64,000 bases of DNA from Isochrysis galbana (taxonomy: Eukaryota > Haptophyta > Isochrysidales > Isochrysidaceae). Made by a program: the position numbers and the translations under genes. Below the pieces are notes generated by a model, which saw only the letters and a program-made list of their open reading frames with translations, did no database searches and was not told the origin of the DNA. Location of the stretch: assembly GCA_018136815.1 (NCBI GenBank), contig CM030936.1, forward strand, positions 186,001 to 250,000. Direction: 5' to 3'. Below are positions 1-9,824 of the stretch, piece after piece. Each line of letters starts with the position of its first letter. Position 1 is the first letter of the stretch.

Positions 1-640
1 TTAGGGCAACCATCCCACAACTTTGCCGCTGCAGCAGCACCGAAAATTATCGAGGCTGTAGAATGGTTGGCGCTTTGCATTTCTAAGCTATCTTATAGAA
101 ATTTGTGCGAACCGGCCTAGAAATAGCGGATACACACAAAGATGACTTCTTTATTGTTTGAAATCAACCCGCGCGGCATGGAGGTGTCGTTCCGTCAATA
201 GTGGGACATCAGTCGAATTGAGCGATCAAATGTCCACAGTTGTATTGTAGTTGTTTAACATTAGTTGTTGAACATTAAATTTAACACGCCGGTGGAGGCG
301 GGTCCGACGGAGGCGACGGGGGAGGCGACGGAGGGGCACACGGCGCGCCGGTGCCCGCCGCCAGGCGCGCCACAGAGCGACCACGAGACGCTCGCCAACG
401 CGCCGCACTGCTCGGTCGCGCCGCGGGCCACCTGCAGCCGCCAGCCGTCGACGGCGGCGTGTACCAATATTGTTCATAACTAAAAGAAAACAGATTGTGG
501 TCCTCTTTTGACGGAACGCGACTTGGGACCCATACGCATTTTTGGGGGTGGTGAAGGTTAGAATTGTATAATGTATAGAAAAAGGCAATGTGGGGGGCTA
601 AAAAAAAGGGAACCTCAAGTTGCATCCTCTCACTAGGTGA
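1..640. other. No gene recognised; palindrome at right edge
   Basis: I see no credible coding frame here; the GC-rich block at 280-465 is open in several frames on both strands, which is what base composition alone would give. At 611-650 the sequence is a near-perfect palindrome whose right half is the start of the MITE at 641, so a second, head-to-head copy of the MITE terminus appears to lie at about 611-635. Confidence 0.5.
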
Positions 641-1412
641 GAGGATGCAACCTCAGGTTTGGTTGTTTTTTTTCAATTGCCCCGTAAAATGTATGTAAAA
701 ATTAGAACTTCCCCCCCCCGCCCTTTGCCCTCCCCCTTCCCCTTTCCCCCCTCGTACTCTTTTTGGGCGGTACCGCCAGTGGCGCCTTGCGCGTGCACGG
801 CCGATGTGGCTCTGAAAAAGTTTTGGGGCGAGGAGGTGATGCCAACACGACGAACACTCGGTGGTGAGCACGCACGGCTCCTGGCTGGAAGAGTTGTGTG
901 GGGGGCGAGAGGGGGTGCACGCGGCCGACGCCGCCTGTGCCGCGTAGCAGGGGCGACTGTCAGTTTTGGGCGGTACCGCCGGTGGCGCCTTGCGCGTGCA
1001 CGGCCGATGTGGCTCTGAAAAAATTTTGGGGCGAGGAGGTGATGCCAACACGACGAACACTCGGTGGTGAGCACGCACGGCTCCTGGCTGGAAGAGTTGT
1101 GTGGCAGGCGAGAGGGGCATGTCCGCCGGGCAGCGCGTCGGCCACGAGTACTTGCCGCCGTCAACGGCACTCTTGAACGAAGGATTCTCCGAAAACTCGG
1201 TCCCGCCAATCTGCTCGTCGGGAAGCATCAAAATGGCAGCGTTCGCGTGAAGAGTGCCCATGTCACACTCGACTGGCGGTACCGCCCAAAAAGAGTACGA
1301 GGGGGGAAAGGGGAAGGGGGAGGGCAAAGGGCGAGGGGGGGAAGTTCTAATTTTTACATACATTTTACGAGGCAATTGTAAAAAAAACAACCAAACCTGA
1401 GGTTGCATCCTC
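641..1412. mobile_element. Non-autonomous DNA transposon (MITE) with long terminal inverted repeats
   Basis: The first about 138 bases (641-779) return as the reverse complement at 1274-1412, from GAGGATGCAACCTCAGGTTT at the left outer end to its mirror at the right outer end. The arms include a C-rich/G-rich stretch and end inside at GGCGGTACCGCC. Between them a block of about 133 bp occurs twice in direct orientation (about 769-901 and 971-1104, offset 202 bp). No transposase is encoded. I could not define a target-site duplication: the right end abuts a family B repeat and the left abuts another terminus copy. Open frames here are shadows of the repeats. Confidence 0.75.
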
Positions 1413-1414
1413 TT

Positions 1415-1941
1415 GTCGCCAGTCTCCCCCCTTCGCCCGTTTGCTAACGCAAACGGGGCTCGTTTCTCACCACACTCCATCGGGGGGGGTGCAAATCCCC
1501 CCTCTCCCTCGCCCCACTCTCTTCCACCTTTGTCCCTGCGGCGCGTCGCCATGCGGCGCGCCATGGCCTGCTCTCAGAGGTCCTTCAGGGGCGCCCAGAG
1601 GGCCAGCAAGGGCAGCTCAGGGGGCAGTGGAGGCTGGGGCTCAGCCCCTGGCCCCCCCTGCCTCTCCCTCGCTCGCCTCGCTGGCCTTGGGTGCCGCCCT
1701 GAGGCCCGTGTCTGCCTGGCGAACAGGGATGGGGGGGGAGTCAGTACGAGAGCAGGCCCATGCGAGCCTGGGAGTGCGGCTCGCGGCCCGCGCCCACGAA
1801 GGGTCTGGGTCAGATTGTTGAATGCCCAGCCCCTGCCAGAAGGCAGGGGCTGAGGTTGATTGTACGGGCCAACCCCGGGGGGTGTCCGCGATGGAGAGGG
1901 GGGGCCGCGAGGCCCCCATTGACCCCCACTTATAAAAGTAG
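1415..1941 (-). repeat. Family B retroposon copy (5' part), minus orientation
   Basis: This stretch matches 26363-26900 in inverted orientation over its length. Shared landmarks are the opening hairpin ACCTACTTTTATAAGTGGGG, the GGGGGCC blocks, the AGGCAGGGGGGGCCAGGGGC region and the CGTTTGCTAACGCAAACGGG palindrome near 1437-1456. The 3' half known from the 26363 copy is absent, and the copy stops where the MITE begins. It sits next to a retroelement gag-like fragment (1942-2500), so it probably inserted into that element. It is non-coding: long frames crossing it are compositional. Confidence 0.65.
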
Positions 1942-2500
1942 GTTGAAGAACAAGAACAATGAGGCGGCGGAGGTAGGCACGAGGCACGGTGGGCCTCGGG
2001 GACCTCCGCCTCTCCTTCGCAGAGAAAGCGCATGAATGGCTGGCAGTAGTCAGTAGTACGGCGAATGCGCGCCATCGCCAGTGCCATAGCGCCAGTTGTC
2101 CGGGTGGTCGGGGCGACCTGTGTCGGTGTCCGGTGGCGCAGGGCGGAACGCACAATAGGCGTCGGTGGGGCGAGCCCTGGCGGAAGGATGCCGCCAGGCC
2201 TGCATCCTGCATGCCCACAAAAGCGTGACATGGGATCGAAGTCCACTTTGGCGTTACGCCACGACTCCTGATCCCACTTAGCACCCTCAGGATGGCCGAG
2301 GCCGTCGGTGGGAGGGGCGCAACGGCGACTCTTCTGCGGCGGGGGAGCGTCGAGTGGGGGCAGTCCATTTCCAGAGGAAGCGGGCGGTGGCTCCTTGGTG
2401 CTGATCAACGCGAATTGTTTTGCGATCCGGGCCCCGGGGAAGGGCCGGGCGAGTGGGGGTGTAGAAAGTAAACTACATGTAGGTAGTGGTTCCACTCGCC
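1942..2500 (-). mobile_element. Fossil LTR-retroelement gag-like fragment
   Basis: The minus-strand translation resembles the C-terminal part of the gag of the gypsy-like element at 47504-49015. Both have a GLG-P block, a W-D-x-x-SW motif, an SRF/SRY-x-GH motif, and end near CQP followed by a (F/I)RFLCEG motif. Only this portion is present. It is interrupted by the family B repeat on its downstream side. The upstream flank (about 2440-2516) matches the 3' part of the retroposon at 61096-61914. This is a relic, probably old given its divergence from the other gag in the window. Confidence 0.5.
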
Positions 2501-2516
2501 GCGAGTGCGGTAAGGT

Positions 2517-2970
2517 GCGCTAGATGTGGGGAGCTCTCGGAGAGACTCGAATTCTCTCATCTAACTTCTAAATAAGCACTTGCTCAAGGAGGGCATGCGA
2601 GATATGCTCGCATGCCAACGGGGCACGAGGGAGCATCAGCATGCATCGCAGCACCCGAGCCGCGACCACAGCGAATATGGTGAAGGACCTATCGACGTAT
2701 CGCTCTCACGCCACGTTGCGTGCCACTACCAGCCATCGCATCATCAGCTCGCTACCGTCACTGTAATCCCCTTACTTGCTTGAGCCCCAGTAGCACCAAG
2801 ACTACTCGCGGATGTCACCAAGGCGGTGGTCATGCGCTCCAACTCCACCCACCTTAGCGGAGCGGGACCGGTCCAGCGAGAGTACCCGCTTTTGCTGCCC
2901 CCTCGGACTGGTAAATGCACAATGCTGCTGGCGCCGAACTGCACCAGTGAGGCAGGGGCACGAAAGTAGC
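2517..2970. other. Intergenic, 3' of VIPP1; nothing recognised
   Basis: This is the spacer between the relic and the VIPP1 stop codon. It has mixed composition and several short GCATGC-type palindromes (2595-2650) but no coding frame, repeat match or clear polyadenylation signal that I can support. Confidence 0.5.
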
Positions 2971-4431
2971 CTATTTCTTCTTTTCGCCATCTGACTCGCT
3001 AGCCATCAGCTGCTTCATCTTGGCGAGCTCGTCGTCAACACCGGCGCTCGGGAGGATATTACGCTTCATCTTCTCGAGCTCGTCATCAACGCCACCGCGC
3101 TCGAGCGCCTGTAAGAGCCAAACGCCGGAGTAATCAGTCAGAAACCGAAGGGAAAAACACAAGACAAGGCAGTCTCGTAGCTGAGACGGCATATTGTAGT
3201 ACCTATGGAGCCCCAAGCGTCCTAGAAGGGTATAGACTAGCCCTCAGCACTCGCGGTGGAACCAGGGCTTGGATTTGTGCACACGTGCCCGTTGCACCTT
3301 GAAGGCGGAGTCGAGATCCGTCCCCTTGCCCGATGATGTCGACGCAGCCAGCTGCTTGGAGACCTCCGCCTCCGCCTCAAGCTGGTCAACCTTGGCTGCC
3401 ATCTTCTCAAAAGCCGCCATTGAGCTGCCCGAACCCACACCCGCGAGCATGTCATTGACCTGCAAGGGCAGGATGGCGGCGAAGGCTCAGGTATCACCGC
3501 ACCTTGGCGAGCCATCAGTGGCTTCAGTCGGTGTGCAAGAGGGCGTCCACTCGCGCACTGGCAGTTGCAGCCTGGCATTCTCATCGCCGAGGAGGTTGGC
3601 TGGATGGCCGCATCAGACAAAAGACGGCGCGCAGCGCATACCTTCGTCGCCGCCTTGGCGGTGCGCGCGCGTGCAATGATCTGGTCCTTCTTGGATTTGG
3701 CCTCGGCCATCTTGGCCTCGAGCTCCTTCATTGAATCATAGAGAGATGTGATGGATCCCGCATTGCCCTCCACCTATGTTGCGAACAAGGTTCTCAACCC
3801 ATCAGTCGGGCTTCAGAGGAGCTGTCGATAATGATACTGACAGTGGCGTGGCGATGGCCCACGGGCACGCACCTGAACACGAAGGTTATCAACGAGCTCC
3901 AGCTGCTGCTGACGACGGGCGAGTGCCTCCCGGGCAAGGTCCTCCTCACCCTTCTCGAGAGCCAGCTGGGCGCGCGAGTACCACTTGGCGGCTTCAGACT
4001 GTCCGGATGAGGTGGCGAATGCGGCAGTCACACCAGGCATGCGGGGAAGGGGAGAGGGGGGAAGGGGGAAAGGGAGAGGGAGGGAGGGAGAGGGAGGGAG
4101 GGAGGGAGCCATCTCACACGGCCTGTATGCGCACCTCTGCAAGCTTGCATTGCTCCTCGGCCCGCTTGGATGATGCGGAGACCTCGGCGTACGCCTGTCG
4201 GACCTTGGTCAGATCGCGTTGCATGTCGTTGACCGCCTGCTCCAGCACCTTCTCCGGATCCTCGAGAGAAGAGAGAGCAGAGTTGACATTGGACTTGACG
4301 AGCCGTACGAAGCGGTCGGCCAGGTTCATGTGAGCAACAGGGGCGCGCGGGCGGGGGAGGGGCGGGCCGATGAGGAGTGCCGCGCCAAGATGCGCGGCCA
4401 CGCCGACGAGGAGCACGAGCCTCAGCAGCAT
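2971..4431 (-). CDS. VIPP1: VIPP1/IM30, plastid membrane-associated PspA-family protein (5 exons)
   Basis: VIPP1 is an ESCRT-III-like protein that assembles into rings on thylakoid and inner-envelope membranes and maintains them. Exons by splice sites and conserved phase 0 are 4135-4431, 3873-3998, 3642-3773, 3298-3459 and 2971-3108, giving 284 aa. Residues 1-17 ([17 protein letters not shown]) look like a signal peptide and 18-34 a short Pro/Arg transit-like stretch. The PspA core starts at Met35 ([20 protein letters not shown]) and shows the family's [36 protein letters not shown] and [18 protein letters not shown] segments. Exon 1 joins exon 2 exactly where the family alignment expects (KLAE/SEAAKW). 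The end has two copies of a VDDEL(E/A)KMK motif and no long C-terminal tail. The leader supports nuclear coding with import into a complex plastid. The assignment is secure; the cleavage sites are inferred. Confidence 0.93.
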
Positions 4432-4777
4432 GGAAGAGACGGAGAGGAGAGGTGTGGAGGGGGAGAGTGGAGGCGCGCGAGGGGCCCCGGCGGCGAGGGA
4501 CGCAGAGATAGAGGGGAAGAAGGGGAAGGGGGAGAAGGTGCGGATGAGGTGGCGCTTCTCTCTCTCTCTCACTCTCCCTCTCGCTCGGAGAGAGAGGGGG
4601 GAGAGGGAGGAATAAAACGAGGTCTCTCCCTGTCTGCTGGTTGGGGGGGGGGAGGAGAGGAGAGGACGAGGGGGGCGGGGGGCAGGCTGGCAGGGTGCAG
4701 AGATAGTGAAGTAGTTGTAGAGTAGGAGTCATAAGAGTATGGACCGGAGGAGGGAGACGGGGAGGAGGAGGTACTCC
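4432..4777 (-). promoter_or_regulatory. 5' leader/promoter region of VIPP1, purine-rich on plus strand
   Basis: About 345 bp separate the VIPP1 start from the adjacent transposon. The plus strand is rich in GA runs (4440-4540, 4585-4615), that is CT-rich in the sense of the gene, with a CTCTCT microsatellite at 4558-4578. I see no convincing TATA box. Pyrimidine-rich leaders occur upstream of several genes in this window (also 35900-36230 and 52010-52195). Confidence 0.4.
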
Positions 4778-5300
4778 ACTTTAAGGTGGTAGGTACAACT
4801 ATCGGCGGGGCTTCTACGGCCGATCCCATGGGCGGCGGCCGCGCTGGCACGGGCCCGCTCCTCTGGGGCTATGGCTCCGCAACCCTTAGCAGAAGGGCCG
4901 CTGGGCCGCGGCTGTGGAGAGCCATCCACCTGGGCCATGATCGGGCCCGGATGGCTGGTTCCTCCCATTGTCGCGATCGCCGAGGGTGGGCCTCCTCCCC
5001 CACCCCTCTCCTCGCCGCCAGCGTGGCAGCGAGGAGCGAGCGCAAGGCGGGTCTGGTGGGCATATGCGCGGCCTCTTGGGCGCAGAAGCGGGGCAGGTCG
5101 GCAACACCGATATGTGGGGCAACTCTCGTGCCGCTGGGCGCGCAATGATGGCCGCAGGTGCCGCGTTCTGGCGGCCATTCTGGCGGGCTCTCAACGTTGG
5201 TGTTGAACGTCTGCATGCGAGGCGGCAGAATTCGAGGTGGTGGCGGGCAGGAGCGGCGCTCCCCGGCTACGAGGCGCATGCAGATTCGTCCAGATTGCCT

Positions 5301-5840
5301 TGGGGCTCCATGCACGGGCGTGGCTTGCTGTGCATAGCCTCCTAGAGTCCGCGCTTGGCGTCGGAGTTGAATATCGCCGGATATCAGCATAAGCATGCGC
5401 AAGGAGTGTCCGTGCCGTACGTGTTGGTGTGAGCGCTGAGGTTGGTTTCAAGAGCTGTGAGTAGGCTCATATGGAAGATCAGAGTAAATGCTCTCTAGCT
5501 CATATTTTTTGGTGTATTTTACAGGCCCTCCCGGAGACTTAAAGGCGTCTAAGTCCAAAAAATACCCATTGCTGTCTTTTCTCAAGTTACCGTGGCTCAA
5601 AAGACGGATTGCAAGTCCCTAAAATTCACCAGAAAATATGAGGTAGAGAGCATTTACTCTGATCTTCCATATGAGCCTACTCACAGCTCTTGAAACCAAC
5701 CTCAGCGCTCACACCAACACGTACGGCACGGACACTCCTTGCGCATGCTTCTGCTGATATCCGGCGATATTCAACTCCGACGCCAAGCGCGGACTCTAGG
5801 AGGCTATGCACAGCAAGCCACGCCCGTGCATGGAGCCCCA
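5301..5840. repeat. 540-bp palindrome: two ~214-bp arms around a ~112-bp loop
   Basis: The arm 5301-5514 is near-identical to the reverse complement of 5627-5840. Landmarks are TGGGGCTCCATGCACGGGCG at the left outer edge and its mirror ending at 5840, plus CTCATATGGAAGATCAGAGT near the inner edge. The arms differ at few positions (for example around 5390 and 5500), suggesting recent origin or gene conversion. The right arm ends 14 bp from the transposase stop codon, so the palindrome lies in the 3' region of the transposon. Short open frames within are mirror images of each other and are not genes. Confidence 0.85.
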
Positions 5841-5853
5841 ACACAACCTGCGA

Positions 5854-8708
5854 CTAGAACACGCACTCTTCGCACTCATCAAGCAACAGGTACCAAGCAC
5901 CGTGCTCCACGGATGACAGTGAGTCGTCGTCCGCCGCTGTGGTGAAGTACGAATCGTGCGACAGGTAATGCGCGGCCGTTGTGTCATCAACGTCATAGTA
6001 CACCAGCCAGTTTGCGACGTCCTCGCCATCTAGCTCAGTGTCGTCCATATTTGCTTCGAGGATGGTGCCTTGCAGCCACCCAGCTCCATCCCAATAGCAC
6101 ATCACCGTCCGATCGGTCAGATCCTCTGTCTCAGCCGGTGGGACGCGCTGCTGTGGATGCCAACCGGTTGCACCGCTGCAAACCATGCCGTGCGCTGCAG
6201 CCGCGTGATCTTGGGACGACCCGGCACCTGATATGTCGGCATCCTCCCCTACTAGACTTCCCCCGTTGAGGAGGTTGCGGCACCTTGTCGACTTTGCATG
6301 GCACAGGTTGGTGCACATTGTGGCGGCTTCCCGGCAAGGGCAGCCACGTTGGCACGTGGCGGTGCACGTACACGCTCCTACCACACCTTTACCCTGCGCT
6401 CCAGAAGTCGAACGGGACTTGCCACCGGTGTCGCCCTTGTACTTGTAGCGATGATCGGTCTTATAGTTTTGGCGTTTCTCAGTGAGAGATTTGCGCTGTT
6501 GGCTACGCTTCCGTTTGTACTCTACTGTTTTCCGGAACATGCTGCGTTTCGCTCTGACAGACACTCGCTGCATCCACTGCGCGCGCTGCGCAGGCCTACT
6601 CTGCAGGCCAACGAGCTCGAAGAGGCGCGACTCCATCGTCCCGAAGGCCTCGATCCTGTCGTCTGTCTCACCTTTCAACAAGAGCTGCCTGCGAAATTTG
6701 TGGATGCAAACGTTCTGCACGTGTGCCATAGCGAGACCAGTGGAGCAAACGTAGTGTGTGGGCCTCAGCTGCTTCTCCTTGGTTCTGTAATGCAGTGCAA
6801 CGGTGCCGACGCGCTCTGAGGCATTCTGGCACATTGCGCCACGCTCCGGGTGAATCACACCATCGATATTGTTAAAGAACTTAGTCTTGAGCCACGCCTC
6901 CATTTCGGCCCGGAAGTCTGCACAATCATTCCACTGCCGGGACACGTATGGCTCACCGTTTGGCAATGTCAGGTCATGCAAGCGGCAAGTCCGTAGCTTG
7001 CCGGTGAGGAAGCCCTTCCCCTCGTGGATATTGCTAAGGTGATTCACCATTTCTTCGATCCCTTGGACTGCAAGGGACGACATTGATGGTAACGGAGACT
7101 GCATGTCCGGAGATTGCTCTGTGCCTGCCGCGGCTGCTGCTTCCCTCGCAGTCCGAGCCTCGGTCTCCGCTTTCGCGCGCCAGTCCTTCGCGCTGCGCAA
7201 AGCTGCCGATGTAGATCGCTGCCATGATTTGACAAGAGGGTGAGCCTGCACATTCAGACCGCGATGGTCTTTGGGCTGCCGCTTGTCCACTTCGCCTAGC
7301 TGAGTGATACGGTCCTTGCAACTGCACGTCTTATGAAGGCGATGTCCAACCTCGAACGCCTTTGCGCCTGCGTTCTTGCCCAAGTGGTTGGAGCAGTCGA
7401 AAACGCGAAGTTGGGAACAGTAGTTCGTGCGGCCGGTGGTTTGCTTCGCCTTGGCAAGCACTAGCGGGATCAACAAGTTCGTTGAGGCGTCACCGTCGAG
7501 CACGATACCGTCGAGGGAAGGACGAACACGCAGGTTGTACTTGTCAATGAGGGCGTCGAGATCGCCTTTCTCGAACCAGTCGACTATGTCATCCAGCATC
7601 TCGCCGCAGCCGATGGCGTCCATGGCCTTCGGAGTGAACTCAAACCGCCCTTACCACTGAGCATGTCCGTGCCAATGCAGTAGTGCCGATACGCGAGGAT
7701 GCCCCCGGAGTCGAGGTCACACATTGTGCCTGAGCCATTGAGCGAGTTGCGTCCACGTGTGAGCCAGAACATGTCGTTCGTGAGGACGAGCTGTTCGATT
7801 GAACCGTATCGTACGACCAAGTAGCGCACCAACTCAAGCATCTCCTTCTGCAGCTTCTCGATCCACGGTAGGAGCTTGCTAAGGTATCGGTCGAAGGTGT
7901 TATGCGACATCACTTGCTCCCCTTGCGCGATCGCCACAGTTGCGTAGTCCGAATACATCTGCCCTGCGAGCAGGCACCCAAGAACCTTCATCACGATGTA
8001 CTCCGGTCGAGAGTTGGTTTGCTTCCTCCGCTTTTGCTTCCGCCGATCATTCTTAGTCAGCCCATCGCCATCCTCATCCATTCCCTCCGAGCCCGAGTCC
8101 ACGTCGAGATTGATACGGCATGCCTTGCCCGTCTTGATGTTGATCATGTCCCCACACACTGAGCACATGAACGGGAGCATCACCGAGTGAATGGCCATCT
8201 TCGACTCAGGAGCCACCGGGATGAACTCGGCCGAGCAGCACTTTGACTGCGTCTTCATCGCGATGGAGTTGGCGAGCTCACGGACGTCCACGGTGGAGAA
8301 CACGTCGAAGGCTGCGCTCGCAGTCGCAGCCTCGATGCGCGCCTTCAGCTCGCGCAGCTGCTTTGCTTCCTGGCGGTCGTGAGCTGCTGCCTCAGCAGGC
8401 GAGAAGATGTCACTGCGCCGGCGCTTGCGTGGGCCCGATGGAGGAGATGCGGCTGGCGATGCCCTTCCCTTGCCGCGTGGACGACCGCGCTTTGCTTGTG
8501 GCGCGCCTGCGCCATTCCGCATCGCCTCGGCTGCAGCTGGCCTCGCTGCTTTCTTTGGCCGGCCGCGAGGTCGAGGTGGAGGTGGGGCTTCCTCAGCCAT
8601 GGGAAGCTCATGGTCCGAGTCTCCATCCGGCCCTTCCATCACCATCACTTCCTCCTCCCCAGCCTCTGAGGCCGAGTCGCTGAAGGCCTCCGCGCGAAGT
8701 CGCCGCAT
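5854..8708 (-). pseudogene. Transposase, Mutator-like domain with Cys-rich C-terminal module; one frameshift
   Basis: Two long minus-strand frames (8708 to about 7660, then about 7650 to 5854) form one protein of about 950 aa. The N-terminal part is rich in acidic and AT-hook-like RPRGRPKK stretches, then has a CSVCGD zinc-type motif and a region with FDRYLSKLLPWIEKL. After the shift come KAMDAIGCGEML, a putative catalytic acidic motif in DGIVLDGDAST, CSNHLGKNAG and then CxCxxxCxxGCPCR...CxxxC, a Cys-rich module seen in many eukaryotic transposases. The DGD and C-x-NH-x-x-KN arrangement resembles metazoan 'Mutator-like transposase domain' proteins. The frames join across a G-rich run near 7650; a 28-nt GT...AG stretch there is too short to be a convincing intron, so I call a single-base frameshift. 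The start at 8708 is the first Met after a Pro/Phe-rich stretch. Confidence 0.75.
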
Positions 8709-8798
8709 TGCTTGCGCGAGCGAAGGGAAAGGGAAAGGAGGGGGCGGGTGGGGGGGGGGGGGGGAGCCGAAAAAAACCTGCACCTACCACCTTAAAGT

Positions 8799-9038
8799 AG
8801 TTAGTGCGTAAAGATTCTTCTCACCTTGTAAAGTACAATTTGCGTGATGCGGGCGAAACCAGAGCGGAAAGAATGGAACCGAAACTTTTGCTCATTGGTG
8901 TGTCAGTACTCAGTTTTGTGGTGGGGAAGAGGTGTGAGAACCTCGGGGCCATGGGCTTTGACAGAGGAAAATGAAGCCAATCGATTCTTGGAGAAGCAGA
9001 GCAAGTGCTGCAGGAGAGCCTCAGTGGACCCTCCTACT
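8799..9038. other. Spacer; nothing recognised
   Basis: This is a short unique-looking stretch between the transposon and the retroposon at 9054, with no supported coding frame or repeat match. Confidence 0.4.
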
Positions 9039-9053
9039 CCTACCAACAGGAAA

Positions 9054-9809
9054 AAAAAAACCTTTTAATATTCTTACCGCACTCGCGGCGAATGGAACCA
9101 CTACCCACTACAAGTAGCACGTAGCATACTCTCTACACCCCATTCCCCGGCCCTTCTCCCCCCGCCATCAGGCGGCTCCCCCCGTACACTACTAGGGGGA
9201 TTGGGGTGGAGGGCTTAGATATGGTCCGGTGGCCCGCGCCACCCCCCGGTGATCTTTCCCCCCCTTCCTCCTGTGTCTCCGAGTGGGCGGCCCACTCTGT
9301 CTCGTCTTATCCTGTAAACAGGCGCGAGACTTACCGATTTTCCGGTGGGCGGAGCTCTCGCTCGCGCCCACCCCCTTTTCCGCGCTCTCTCTCCCCTCTC
9401 CTGCGGCACGCGCGATGGCGCGCCTGCGGCAGGCCTCCAGCTGCCCTCTGGCGGCCCCTGGAGGCTCCTGGAGGCCAGCTCAGGGGGCAGAGGAGGCTGG
9501 GGCTGGGCCCTGGCCTCCCCTGCCTCTCCCTCGCTGGCGCTCCCGAGCCTCTGGGGCCCCCAGTCTGCACCTGTCTGCCTGTCGACCAGGGGGGGAGGGG
9601 GGTTGGAGCAATGGGCTGGTCACGAGGGGCCAGGATGGGCGAATGGGGCGAGCCTGTGGGGAAGGGAGTGGGTCAGTAGGGCAGTGGCCTCCTGGCAAGC
9701 CATCAGGCATGCCAGGAGGATGGGTGGTTCCTCCCCCATGGCAGGGGAGGAGTGGAGAGAGGGGGGGCTCGTGCCCCCCCATGGGTCAACCAAGTATAAA
9801 CTTAGTTGA
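9054..9809 (-). mobile_element. Family A retroposon, oligo-T 3' end, 15-bp target duplication
   Basis: The unit is flanked by an exact 15-bp direct repeat CCTACCAACAGGAAA (9039-9053 and 9810-9824). Read on the minus strand it opens with the hairpin-like AACTAAGTTTATACTTGG, passes through G/C-rich blocks, a TCCTGGCATGCCTGATGG inverted-repeat region and a pyrimidine-rich middle, and ends GCGGTAAGAATATTAAAAGG followed by Ts (A-run at 9051-9060 on the plus strand). It matches 61096-61914 end to end with small indels. It is non-coding; the long frames crossing it on both strands reflect composition. A long target duplication with a simple 3' tail is the mark of target-primed reverse transcription, and an oligo-T tail is known from some SINE groups such as Au-like SINEs. 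Confidence 0.8.
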
Positions 9810-9824
9810 CCTACCAACAGGAAA

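Larger units (their letters stand above)
4778..8798. mobile_element. DNA transposon with 17-bp terminal inverted repeats (Mutator-like transposase)
   Basis: The sequence ACTTTAAGGTGGTAGGT at 4778-4794 returns as its exact reverse complement at 8782-8798, bracketing a 4.02 kb unit. The unit holds one transposase gene on the minus strand (5854-8708) starting about 75 bp inside the right end, and a large palindrome (5301-5840) directly after the transposase stop. The stretch 4795-5300 has no recognised gene. I could not see an identical target duplication outside the inverted repeats, so the outer limits may be a few bases off. The transposase frame has one shift, so this copy is probably non-autonomous now. 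Confidence 0.75.

Noticed and set aside
7624-7652. 28-nt intron in the Mutator-like transposase
   Set aside because: GT and AG are present but the length is below any credible intron; other introns here are 54 bp or longer, so a frameshift is more likely.
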